From Deltaproteobacteria bacterium (GTDB lineage: Bacteria; Myxococcota_A; Polyangia; Haliangiales; Haliangiaceae), in contig JACCQV010000045.1 in NCBI GenBank assembly GCA_013813945.1, positions 1 to 7,044 of the forward strand: a DNA stretch of 7,044 nucleotides. The letters are read 5' to 3'. The translations under genes and the position numbers were made by a program. Position 1 is the stretch's first letter; every line of letters starts with the position of its first letter. Of the stretch, positions 1-6,108 are shown piece by piece. A model generated the notes under the pieces. The model was not told where the DNA came from, did no database searches, and was given only the letters and a program-made list of their open reading frames with translations.

Positions 1-918
1 GTCGGGATCCTCGCCGTGACGGCGGTCGCCTCGTGCTCGAGCAAGGGCGACCCCCCCGCGGCGCAGCCTGGTGTGGCAGCCGGCAAGGTCCTCGAGCTCA
101 GCGGTACGGTGACCGCGACACGGGGCAGCGCGGTGCGGACGCTCGCGACAGGCGGCGAGATCTCCGCGGATGACGTCATCGATACGTCCGCAGATGGCCG
201 CGTCGTGATCCTCGTCAGTCACAACAATGCGCGCTGGGATCTCGGACCGAACAAGCACAGCAAGGTCAGCGAGTCGATCGCGTGGACTGCGGCGAAGCAG
301 GACCGTCCCGCGACGGCGGTGATCGAGGAGTCCGGCACCGCCGGTCGCCACGCCGAGAAGACCGCGGCCACGACGGATACTACGACCGCGGAACCGCGTC
401 AGATGATCCAGGACCCGGGCGACGGCTTCCAGACCAAGAGCACCAAGGCGCCGGAGCCGAGCCGTGCACCTGCCGTCCCGAGCGCGCAGCCGATGCCGCC
501 TGCGGACCAGAAGATGGAGGCGCCCAAGGACGCGACGAAGGAAGCGACGAACGATGCGCGGGAGGAGGCGACCCGCAGCTCGGGTCGGCCCAGCGACAAC
601 GCAGGAGCCGACCTCGAGGTGGGCCGTCGCAAGGCCGACCTCGACAGCGAGTCGATAGATCCCGTACGCGAGCTTCAGCGCGAGATCCGCGAGATGTTCG
701 CGCGGGACCGCGTGGCGATGCGCGCGTGCTTCGACGCGGCGATGCCGCCCGTGCTGGTCCAGATCATGATCACCAACGGCGTCTACACGATCACGACGGT
801 GGACCGTGCAGCGACGACGGAGTCCCGCGCGTGCCTGGCGAAGATCGCGAAGAGCCTGAGCTCGCCCATGAAGATCGAGAAGACGGTCTCGATCAAATAC
901 ACGCTGAACAAGAACTAG
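1..918 (+). CDS. Lipoprotein with FecR-like domain and AgmX/PglI-like C-terminal domain (5' partial)
   Basis: The reading frame is open from the first base, and residues 1-11 look like the end of a hydrophobic signal peptide (VGILAVTAVAS) followed by Cys12 (lipobox VASC). The gene therefore starts upstream, and the internal GTG at 16 is not its start. Visible residues 27-95 resemble a FecR domain: a GKVLELSGTV opening, a TLATGGEISADDVIDTSADG core, then a V-rich strand. Residues about 96-218 form a Pro/Ala/Thr/Glu/Lys-rich, probably disordered linker. Residues about 219-305 resemble the myxobacterial AgmX/PglI C-terminal domain: a helix with an Arg-Ala-Cys motif, a beta segment around ITNGVYTITTV, a second Cys (RACLAKI) and a closing strand before the TAG stop. 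AgmX and PglI are gliding-associated proteins, but this domain is widespread in myxobacteria and does not by itself imply motility. Likely an envelope-anchored binding or structural protein; the exact role is unknown. FecR assignment is moderate, AgmX-like assignment moderate. Confidence 0.75.
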   Translation, partial: VGILAVTAVASCSSKGDPPAAQPGVAAGKVLELSGTVTATRGSAVRTLATGGEISADDVIDTSADGRVVILVSHNNARWDLGPNKHSKVSESIAWTAAKQDRPATAVIEESGTAGRHAEKTAATTDTTTAEPRQMIQDPGDGFQTKSTKAPEPSRAPAVPSAQPMPPADQKMEAPKDATKEATNDAREEATRSSGRPSDNAGADLEVGRRKADLDSESIDPVRELQREIREMFARDRVAMRACFDAAMPPVLVQIMITNGVYTITTVDRAATTESRACLAKIAKSLSSPMKIEKTVSIKYTLNKN

Positions 919-942
919 AGCGAACTCAGAGCGAACTAGAGC
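912..942. repeat. Three-copy direct repeat GAACTAGAGC across convergent stop codons
   Basis: Copies are 912-921 (GAACTAGAGC), 922-932 (GAACTCAGAGC, one changed base plus one inserted) and 933-942 (GAACTAGAGC). The TAG stop of the upstream lipoprotein gene (916-918) lies in copy 1. The stop of the minus-strand exonuclease (936-938 read in reverse, TAG) lies in copy 3, because CTAG reads as TAG on both strands. The 17 bp between the two genes consist almost entirely of this repeat. A replication-slippage origin is an inference. Confidence 0.8.
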
Positions 943-1808
943 CGGATCAGGCTCGGCTCGAGGCCGAGCTCCTCGCACATCGCGGCGAGTGCCGGACGAT
1001 CCGGACCGCGCCAGCGCATCGCGTCGAGGTCGCAGGGAATCGGGCAATCGACCCGCAACGTCGCGAGCGTGCGATACAGCGTCGCCTCCGCACGGTGCTC
1101 GCGCAACGACAGCGCGAGCCGATCGATGCCGCGCAACCCTGGCACGTGCCACTGCGCCGGATCATCAGGGATCGCGGCGACGGTCTTCCAGACGGTGAGG
1201 ACCTTGGCCGCAGAGCTCTTGCCCCAGCCCGGAAGCCCGGGGATGCCATCCGCCGTGTCGCCAACGAGCGCGAGCAGATCCGGGATCGATTCGGGGAGCA
1301 CGCCGTGCTTCGCGATCACGCCGGTCTCGTCGAGGGTTACGTCCTTCCAGCGATCCCAGCACACGACGCGCGTGCCGATGACGCACTGGCACATGTCCTT
1401 GTCGACCGCCGCGATGACGACCTTGTCCACGGTGGGATCCGCGGCGTTGCGTGCGGCTGCGGTCGCGATCGCATCGTCGGCCTCGAAGTCGATCATCGGC
1501 CAGACGAGGAGACCGAGCGATGCGGCGGCGCGCTCGGCGAGCTCGAACTGCGCGAACAAGCGCTCGTCGATTCCCTCCCCCGTCTTGTAGCCGGGGAACA
1601 GGTCGTTGCGGAACGACTCGATCACGTGGTCGTAGGCGACGCCCGCGTGGGTGATCGCTCCTCGTCCCAGCACCCCCGCCAGGCTGCGCAGGACCGAGCG
1701 CGCGGCACCGACCTCACGACCATTGTGCTGTGCCGGTGGAGCGCCAAACCACGCCCGGAACAGCTCGTACGTTCCGTCGAACAGGTGAACTTGCACGCTC
1801 GCCCCCAT
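936..1808 (-). CDS. Stand-alone 5'-3' exonuclease / flap endonuclease-like protein
   Basis: This is a 290-residue protein (numbering from the ATG at 1808) of the FEN/PolA 5'-nuclease family. That family uses divalent metal to remove 5' flaps or RNA primers and to trim DNA ends in the cytoplasm. All main motifs are visible: VHLFDGTYELFRAWF (Asp11 metal ligand), FRNDLFPGYKTGEG (67-79, the basic arch or bridge region), DFEADDAIA (107-115, the acidic cluster), VDKDMCQCV (135-143) and VGDTADGIPGLPGWGKSSA (182-200, helix-3-turn DNA-binding segment with further acidic ligands). PolA enzymes usually have DNIPG where this protein has DGIPG; as I recall, that DG form is typical of a stand-alone actinobacterial-type branch. 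No polymerase domain follows, and the length suits an exonuclease-only protein. A GTG at 1823, five codons upstream, has GGAG 7 nt before it and may be the real start (295 aa). The ORF can extend to 1895, but that stretch is Arg-rich and overlaps the divergent gene. Confidence 0.9.
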   Translation of the reverse strand: MGASVQVHLFDGTYELFRAWFGAPPAQHNGREVGAARSVLRSLAGVLGRGAITHAGVAYDHVIESFRNDLFPGYKTGEGIDERLFAQFELAERAAASLGLLVWPMIDFEADDAIATAAARNAADPTVDKVVIAAVDKDMCQCVIGTRVVCWDRWKDVTLDETGVIAKHGVLPESIPDLLALVGDTADGIPGLPGWGKSSAAKVLTVWKTVAAIPDDPAQWHVPGLRGIDRLALSLREHRAEATLYRTLATLRVDCPIPCDLDAMRWRGPDRPALAAMCEELGLEPSLIRL

Positions 1809-1833
1809 AGCACGATAGCTCACGGTATAGCTC
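1807..1833. promoter_or_regulatory. Short ATAGC-type direct repeats between divergent starts; possible -10 for the peptidase
   Basis: The spacer contains ATAGCAC (1807-1813), ATAGCTC (1815-1821) and ATAGCTC (1827-1833), the last two 12 bp apart. TATAGC at 1826-1831 resembles a -10 box and lies 6 nt before the ATG at 1838, so a transcript from it would be nearly leaderless. I see no good -35 element at the matching distance. The repeats could be an operator shared by the two divergent genes or simple coincidence. Confidence 0.25.
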
Positions 1834-1834
1834 C
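1831..1834 (-). promoter_or_regulatory. GGAG ribosome-binding site favouring the GTG start at 1823 of the exonuclease
   Basis: On the minus strand the order is GGAG (1834-1831), a 7-nt spacer, then GTG (1823-1821) in frame with the exonuclease. The ATG at 1808 has no comparable purine tract at normal distance. The conserved family sequence begins near VHLFDG, so both starts give a complete protein. This site is the only sequence evidence for preferring GTG. Confidence 0.45.
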
Positions 1835-1837
1835 GCC

Positions 1838-3655
1838 ATGACCCGCTGCTGCGCCGCGCTCGTCTCCGCTGCGCTCGCCTGCGGGAGTCCGCCAAGGATC
1901 TCCATGCCAGCTCATGAACGCTCGCCGCTCGCCGCCGATGCCGTCGCCGGAGTCACCGACCCCACGCTGAGCTCGGTGATCGCGGATCACTGGGAGTACA
2001 TGATGTCGTGGGCTCCGACCTGGGCGACGACACTCGGCGATCATCGGTTCGACGATCGCCTCGCCCCACGCGACGTTGCTGCGATCCAGCGCGCGGCGGC
2101 GGAGCGCGATGTGCTGCTTGGTCGCATCCGGGCGATCGATGCAGCCGCGCTGGGTCGTGCCGATCGGATCACCCACGCGATGCTGCGCGGCAAGCTCGAG
2201 GCGGAGCACGGACTCGACGCCTGCAACTTCCACGAATGGATGATCGACAGCGGCGGCGGTAGCTTGCTCGGCGAGCTGTCGTACCTGGTGGAGTCGCACA
2301 CCGTGAAGCTGCCGAGCGACGCCGCGAATCTGGTGAAGCGACTCGGGCAAGGCTCCGAGCTCGTCGACGCCACGATCGCAAACCTGACGGTCGGGCTGCG
2401 AGCGGGCCGCGTGACCTCGGCGGAGAAGCTGCGGCGAGCAATCGATCAGCTCGACGGGGAGCTCGCGAAGCCGCTCGCGACCTGGGCGATGGCGAAGCCG
2501 GCATGGGAGGCCACGACAGGTATCGATGCGTGGCCAGCCGGCGAGCGCGCTCGGCTTGCGAGTGAGCTTCGCACGGTGGTGAGCGCGCAGATCGCACCGG
2601 CGATCACGCGGCTCCGCGACTTCCTCCGCGAACGCGTGATGCCGGCAACGCGCTCGGAGCTGGAAGGGCTCGCGGGTTTGCCCGACGGTGAGGCGTGCTA
2701 TCGGGCGACGATCCTGAACCACGTCGGCCTGCCGATGACGCCCGACGAGCTGCACGCACTCGGACTCTCGGAGATCGCACGCACCGATCGCGAGATCGCT
2801 GCACTCGGCCAGCGCGTGCTCGGCACGCCGGATCTGGCATCGACGATCATCCGGCTCCGCACCGACAAGGCGCTGTACTTCACGTCCGGCGCCGAGATCC
2901 TCGCCGCTGCCCAGAAGGCGCTCGATCGCGCCAAGGTAGCGACGCCGCAGTTCTTCTCGGTGTTGCCGAAGACGGACTGCGTGATGCGCGAGATCCCCGC
3001 CTACGAAGCCCCGTACTCGACGATCGCGTACTACCGCCAGCCGCACTACGACGGCAGCAAGCCGGGCGAGTACTTCGTCAACACGTACAAGCCCGAGACG
3101 CGTCCGCGCTTCGAGCTCGAGGCCTTGACGTGGCACGAGTCGATCCCGGGGCATCACACGCAGATCGCGATCGCGCAGGAGCTCGGCGCACTGCCGGCGT
3201 TTCGCAAGCTCGATGGCTCGACCGCGTACGTCGAGGGCTGGGCGCTGTACACCGAGCGGCTCGCGGATGAGATGGGTCTGTACTCGTCGGATCTCGATCG
3301 TATGGGCAAGCTCAGCTACGACGCGTGGCGAGCATCGCGCCTTGTCGTCGATACAGGTCTGCACGCGAAGGGCTGGACGCGGTCGCAGGCGGAGACGTTC
3401 ATGCGCGATCACACCGCGCTCACGGAGGTGAACATCTCGAACGAAGTCGATCGCTACATCGGCTGGCCCGGGCAAGCGCTCGCGTACAAGGTCGGACAGC
3501 TCGAGATGTTGCGGTTGCGCGCGCTTGCGGAGCAGCGGCTCGGCGCGAGGTTCGACATCAAGGCCTTCCACGCAACGGTCCTCGGCGTCGGCGCGGTGAC
3601 GCTGCCGGTGCTCGGTGACGTCGTCGGTGCGTGGATCGATTCGCAGGTGCAGTGA
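1838..3655 (+). CDS. DUF885 family metallopeptidase-like lipoprotein
   Basis: This 605-residue protein is typical in length for DUF885 proteins, a family of predicted zinc peptidases. The hallmark HESIPGHH is at residues 433-440, preceded by EALTW and followed by TQIAIAQEL. Next comes YVEGWALYTERLADEMG (464-480), supplying a likely third metal ligand, then RLVVDTGLHAKGWT (501-514) and a C-terminal NEVDRYIGWPGQALAYKVG (535-553), all characteristic of the family. The N-terminus (MTRCCAALVSAALACGSPP) looks like a short lipoprotein signal with Cys15, so the protein is probably exported and membrane-anchored. The ATG at 1838 has no clear ribosome-binding site. An in-frame ATG at 1904 has AAGGA 5 nt upstream but would remove the signal peptide, so localisation depends on the start. 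The stop overlaps the start of the amino acid permease, suggesting a peptide-hydrolysis and uptake unit (inference). Substrate unknown. Confidence 0.9.
   Translation: MTRCCAALVSAALACGSPPRISMPAHERSPLAADAVAGVTDPTLSSVIADHWEYMMSWAPTWATTLGDHRFDDRLAPRDVAAIQRAAAERDVLLGRIRAIDAAALGRADRITHAMLRGKLEAEHGLDACNFHEWMIDSGGGSLLGELSYLVESHTVKLPSDAANLVKRLGQGSELVDATIANLTVGLRAGRVTSAEKLRRAIDQLDGELAKPLATWAMAKPAWEATTGIDAWPAGERARLASELRTVVSAQIAPAITRLRDFLRERVMPATRSELEGLAGLPDGEACYRATILNHVGLPMTPDELHALGLSEIARTDREIAALGQRVLGTPDLASTIIRLRTDKALYFTSGAEILAAAQKALDRAKVATPQFFSVLPKTDCVMREIPAYEAPYSTIAYYRQPHYDGSKPGEYFVNTYKPETRPRFELEALTWHESIPGHHTQIAIAQELGALPAFRKLDGSTAYVEGWALYTERLADEMGLYSSDLDRMGKLSYDAWRASRLVVDTGLHAKGWTRSQAETFMRDHTALTEVNISNEVDRYIGWPGQALAYKVGQLEMLRLRALAEQRLGARFDIKAFHATVLGVGAVTLPVLGDVVGAWIDSQVQ
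1894..1898 (+). promoter_or_regulatory. AAGGA ribosome-binding-like site before internal ATG 1904
   Basis: AAGGA is followed by a 5-nt spacer and an in-frame ATG at 1904 (Met23 of the long form). If used, it would make a DUF885 protein without the lipoprotein signal. I still prefer the 1838 start because the first 19 residues form a credible signal peptide ending in ACGSPP. Confidence 0.3.
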
Positions 3656-5007
3656 GCGAGCAACCACAGCTCGTCCGCGGACTCGGTCCGTGGCAGGCAG
3701 CGTCGATCTGCGTGGGTACGATCATCGGTACCGGCGTGTTTCTCAAGGCCGCCGTGATGGCGCAGATCGGTGGCTCTGCCGCATGGGTGCTCGCGGCGTG
3801 GGCAGTCGCCGGCCTGCTGTCGCTCGCGGGCGCGATGACGTACGCGGAGCTCGGCGGAATGTTCCCGCGCGCCGGTGGCGAGTACGTCTATCTCCGCCGG
3901 GGCTACGGCCCGCTGATGGGCTTCCTCTACGCGTGGAACCGGTTCTGGATCGCGACACCCGGCTCGATCGCCGCGTACGCCGTCGGCAGCGCGACGTTTC
4001 TGTCGCCGGTCCTGCCGATCGATGCGCTGGGCGGTCAGGTGCCCGTCGCACTCGGACTGATCGCGGTGTTCACGGCCGTCAACTGCCTCAACGTCCGCTC
4101 CGGCGGGAACTTCCAGACCGTGCTGACGATCCTCAAGGTCGTGATGATCGTGGGCATGGCCGTCGGCGCGCTGCTGACGCCGAGCGGCGAGTGGTCGCGC
4201 GTCACCGAGGCCGGTGCCTTTCCGGGCTGGAGCGCGTTCGGTGCCCTCGTGCTCGCAGCGCTCTGGGCATACGACGGCTGGAACAACCTGCCGATGGCCG
4301 CCGGAGAGGTCCGCGATCCGACGAGGAACCTGCCGCGCGCGATCGTCGGTGGCGCACTCGGCGTGCTCGCGATCTACGCGCTCGTCAACCTCGGCTACTT
4401 CCGTGCGCTGCCGTTCTCGGAGATCGTCACCGCGAGCTCGACCGCCTATCCCGACGCACCTGCCGTCGCACAGAAGGTCGCGACCCAGTTCCTCGGAGCG
4501 CCGGCTCAGGCACTGCTCGCGATCGCGATCGCGGTGTCCGCGCTGTCAGCAATGAACGGCTCGATGCTGACCGGAGCGCGCGTGCCGTACGCCGTTGCCA
4601 AGGACGGCCTCGCTCCGCGCCAGCTCGCGCACCTCAATGCGGCGCGCGTTCCGATGGTCGCGGTGCTCGTCCAAGGTGCGCTCGCGTGCGTGTTCGCCCT
4701 GAGCGCGCGGTTCGATCAACTCACCGATGCCGTCGTGTTCGCGTCGTGGTTGTTCTATGCGCTCAACGCGGGTTCGGTGTTGCTGCTGCGCCGGCGCGAT
4801 CCGGATCGAGTCCGGCCGTTCAAGGTTCCGGGGTTTCCGGTCGTGCCGCTCGTGTTCGTCGCGCTCGCGACGCTGCTGCTCGTCAACACCGTGATCACGG
4901 CGCCACAGCCGAGCGCGCTCGGCCTCGGGATGACCGCACTCGGAGCGCTGGTCTTCGTCGTGTTCCTGCGCGGTCGCGCCAGGTCAGCCGCCGAGTCGGA
5001 CGAGTAG
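3652..5007 (+). CDS. APC superfamily (LAT-like) amino acid permease
   Basis: This is a 451-residue integral membrane transporter with about 12 hydrophobic segments, the usual size of bacterial LAT-type APC permeases. TM1 carries the unwound substrate-binding motif GTIIGTGVF (residues 22-30). TYAELGGMFPRAGGEYVYL (63-81) is the classic TM2-TM3 region. TM6 has ALWAYDGWNNL (203-213), followed by GEVRDPTRNLPRAI (218-231), both strong marks of the LAT/SteT/BasC branch. It probably moves neutral amino acids across the inner membrane by exchange or proton coupling; substrate and mode cannot be read from sequence. The GTG at 3652 overlaps the peptidase stop as GTGA, a common sign of translational coupling, with a weak AGGTG upstream. 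An in-frame GTG at 3631 would add seven residues but has no ribosome-binding site and deepens the overlap. The 3' end overlaps the convergent thioredoxin-like gene by 24 bp. Confidence 0.93.
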   Translation: MSEQPQLVRGLGPWQAASICVGTIIGTGVFLKAAVMAQIGGSAAWVLAAWAVAGLLSLAGAMTYAELGGMFPRAGGEYVYLRRGYGPLMGFLYAWNRFWIATPGSIAAYAVGSATFLSPVLPIDALGGQVPVALGLIAVFTAVNCLNVRSGGNFQTVLTILKVVMIVGMAVGALLTPSGEWSRVTEAGAFPGWSAFGALVLAALWAYDGWNNLPMAAGEVRDPTRNLPRAIVGGALGVLAIYALVNLGYFRALPFSEIVTASSTAYPDAPAVAQKVATQFLGAPAQALLAIAIAVSALSAMNGSMLTGARVPYAVAKDGLAPRQLAHLNAARVPMVAVLVQGALACVFALSARFDQLTDAVVFASWLFYALNAGSVLLLRRRDPDRVRPFKVPGFPVVPLVFVALATLLLVNTVITAPQPSALGLGMTALGALVFVVFLRGRARSAAESDE

Positions 5008-5499
5008 CGCGCCGAGCTCCTCGGCGTCGGGCATCCTGCGTTGGCGGCGGTCGTACTGGGCTGCAAGAGCGCCCGCGTGATCGAACACGTAGATGGTGGG
5101 AACCTTCGGTGGTCTGCCGAGCGCGGTGAACAGCGCATCATCGGCAGCGATCACGCGCAGCCATGGTGCACTCGCCGCGACGTACGCGCGCAGGGCGGTC
5201 TCGCTGCCCCGGGCGGCGTACTCCTCGTGCGGCTTGTAGCTGATCCCGAGGATCCGGATGCGCGGGTGTGCCGCGCGCAGGGATGCGAGGACGGCCAGCT
5301 CGACCTTGCAGTGCTGGCACCACGACGCGAACACGACGACCACCGTCGCGGGTGCCGTGCTGGTGCCGACGGGGGCTCCGTCGAGGTCGGCGCTCGCCTC
5401 GATATTCCCGAGAACGGACCCCGGTGCCCGATCCTGGGTAACTGGGGTAGCCGCGCAGCTAACTGCCAGCAACACGGCGATGGCGCGCTGCGGCGTCAC
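4984..5499 (-). CDS. TlpA/thioredoxin-like lipoprotein
   Basis: This is a 171-residue thioredoxin-fold protein. VVVVFASWCQHCKVELAVL (residues 53-71) carries the redox pair Cys61/Cys64 in a WCxxC motif. KVPTIYVFD (132-140) contains the expected cis-proline (Pro134), and ILGISYKPHEEY (83-94) resembles the insert found in TlpA/ResA-type proteins. Such proteins reduce or relay electrons to disulfides in extracytoplasmic substrates, for example in cytochrome c maturation. The specific partner here is unknown. I chose the GTG at 5499 because it gives a compact lipoprotein signal (TPQRAIAVLLAVSCAATP, Cys15). It lacks a clear ribosome-binding site. The open frame continues to ATG codons at 5550 and 5559, which would add 17-20 polar residues ahead of the signal and seem less likely. 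Its 3' end overlaps the convergent permease gene, and it is divergent from the nfeD-like gene. Confidence 0.87.
   Translation of the reverse strand: MTPQRAIAVLLAVSCAATPVTQDRAPGSVLGNIEASADLDGAPVGTSTAPATVVVVFASWCQHCKVELAVLASLRAAHPRIRILGISYKPHEEYAARGSETALRAYVAASAPWLRVIAADDALFTALGRPPKVPTIYVFDHAGALAAQYDRRQRRMPDAEELGALLVRLGG
5010..5026. terminator. GC-rich hairpin just after the permease stop
   Basis: CGCCGAG (5010-5016) and CTCGGCG (5020-5026) form a perfect 7-bp stem with a 3-nt loop, beginning 3 nt after the permease TAG. There is no T-tract behind it, so it is not a standard intrinsic terminator. It may act as a 3'-end stabiliser or a weak terminator for the peptidase-permease transcript. It also encodes part of the opposite gene (EELGALL), which could explain it by chance. 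Confidence 0.3.
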
Positions 5500-5522
5500 C
5501 AAAACGTCACTGCCGGATTCTC

Positions 5523-5560
5523 TTGCATGAGATGGCAACGGTGACCACATTCGTTGCATC
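5523..5560. promoter_or_regulatory. Bulged inverted repeat in the divergent thioredoxin/NfeD spacer
   Basis: GATGGCAACG (5531-5540) pairs with CGTTGCATC (5552-5560) over 9 bp with one bulged G and an 11-nt loop. A further TTGCAT at 5523-5528 is also complementary to the left arm. TTGCAT-like elements thus occur three times in 37 bp, in + / - / + orientation. This arrangement suits a protein-binding site controlling one or both divergent genes, or an RNA hairpin in a leader. No convincing -35/-10 pair was found in the spacer. Confidence 0.35.
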
Positions 5561-5568
5561 GTAATTCC

Positions 5569-5574
5569 GAGGAG
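5569..5574 (+). promoter_or_regulatory. GAGGAG ribosome-binding site deciding the TTG start at 5581
   Basis: GAGGAG is followed by a 6-nt spacer and TTG at 5581. The earlier in-frame TTG at 5554 has no such site and would add a polar nine-residue extension before the first membrane segment. The site therefore fixes the start of the NfeD-like gene. Confidence 0.8.
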
Positions 5575-5580
5575 CCACCG

Positions 5581-6108
5581 TTGACCACACTCTATCTCGC
5601 TGCCGTTGCCTTCGGAGTCACGCTGCTCGTCGCGTCGCTCGTGATGGGAAGCAAGGACACCGATTCAGGCGACGCTGGAGACGGTGAATTCGGACTCGGG
5701 GTCGCACCGGTCACGTCACTCCGGTTCTGGGTGTTCCTGCTCGCCTTCGGCGGTGGTGCCGGCTTCGCGCTGACCAAGCTGGGGTCGAATCAGCTTGTCG
5801 CCGCGCTCGGTGCGCTCGGTGTCGGCTGGGCTGCCGGTGCAATCGCGGTGTACGTCGTGAAGAAGGTTGGCAAGGGCAGCGTCTCCAGCGGTGTCGAAGC
5901 CTCCGAGCTGGTCGGCACGACCGGGACGCTCACGCTCCCTGTCGGACCCGGCAAGCCAGGCAAGGTTCGCGTCGACATCAAGGGCAGGTCCGAGGACTTC
6001 GTAGCGTCTCTCCACGAGGCCGGTGAAGAGCTCCCGACGGGGACGCCGGTCCTGATCGTCGAAGAAGGCGAGCGCGGTTCATTGCTCGTCGCCAAGGGCG
6101 AGATGTAG
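5581..6108 (+). CDS. NfeD-like membrane protein with C-terminal OB-fold domain
   Basis: This is a 175-residue protein starting at TTG with a strong ribosome-binding site. Hydrophobic segments lie at about residues 3-22, 47-66 and 71-93; the first two are separated by an acidic Gly/Asp-rich loop (24-40). Residues about 108-175 fit the NfeD C-terminal OB-fold: VGTTGTLTLPVGPGKPGKV, VDIKGRSEDFVAS, then ELPTGTPVLIVEEGERGSLLV, matching the family pattern of a Gly-rich turn, a central strand pair and the P-x-G-T-x-V stretch. It lacks the long ClpP-like protease domain of full-length NfeD, so it is the short form (as in YuaF or YqiJ types). Short NfeD proteins are usually encoded beside flotillins and act with them in membrane microdomain organisation. 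The flotillin gene begins 110 bp downstream on the same strand, so co-transcription is likely. Confidence 0.85.
   Translation: MTTLYLAAVAFGVTLLVASLVMGSKDTDSGDAGDGEFGLGVAPVTSLRFWVFLLAFGGGAGFALTKLGSNQLVAALGALGVGWAAGAIAVYVVKKVGKGSVSSGVEASELVGTTGTLTLPVGPGKPGKVRVDIKGRSEDFVASLHEAGEELPTGTPVLIVEEGERGSLLVAKGEM

Noticed and set aside
939..959. Hairpin GAGCCG/CGGCTC as a terminator between the convergent genes
   Set aside because: It lies inside the exonuclease C-terminal codons, has no T-tract on either side, and the stem is only 6 bp with a 9-nt loop.
282..1841. A 519-codon plus-strand open frame across the first gene and the exonuclease
   Set aside because: It spans two well-supported genes in other frames and translates to low-complexity Arg/Asp-rich sequence.
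1820..3667. A 615-codon open frame on the minus strand, opposite the DUF885 gene
   Set aside because: The translation is Arg/His/Ala-rich with no recognisable domain and mirrors the plus-strand gene, whose family motifs are clear. Long antisense frames are expected in high-GC DNA with strong third-position bias.
4509..4531. GCGATCGC-type palindromes, for example in the permease
   Set aside because: They arise readily from Ile-Ala codon runs (ATC GCG ATC GCG) and I cannot count enrichment reliably by eye.
3615..5129. A 504-codon plus-strand frame over the permease
   Set aside because: It is Arg-rich with no membrane segments, while the overlapping frame is a clear APC permease.
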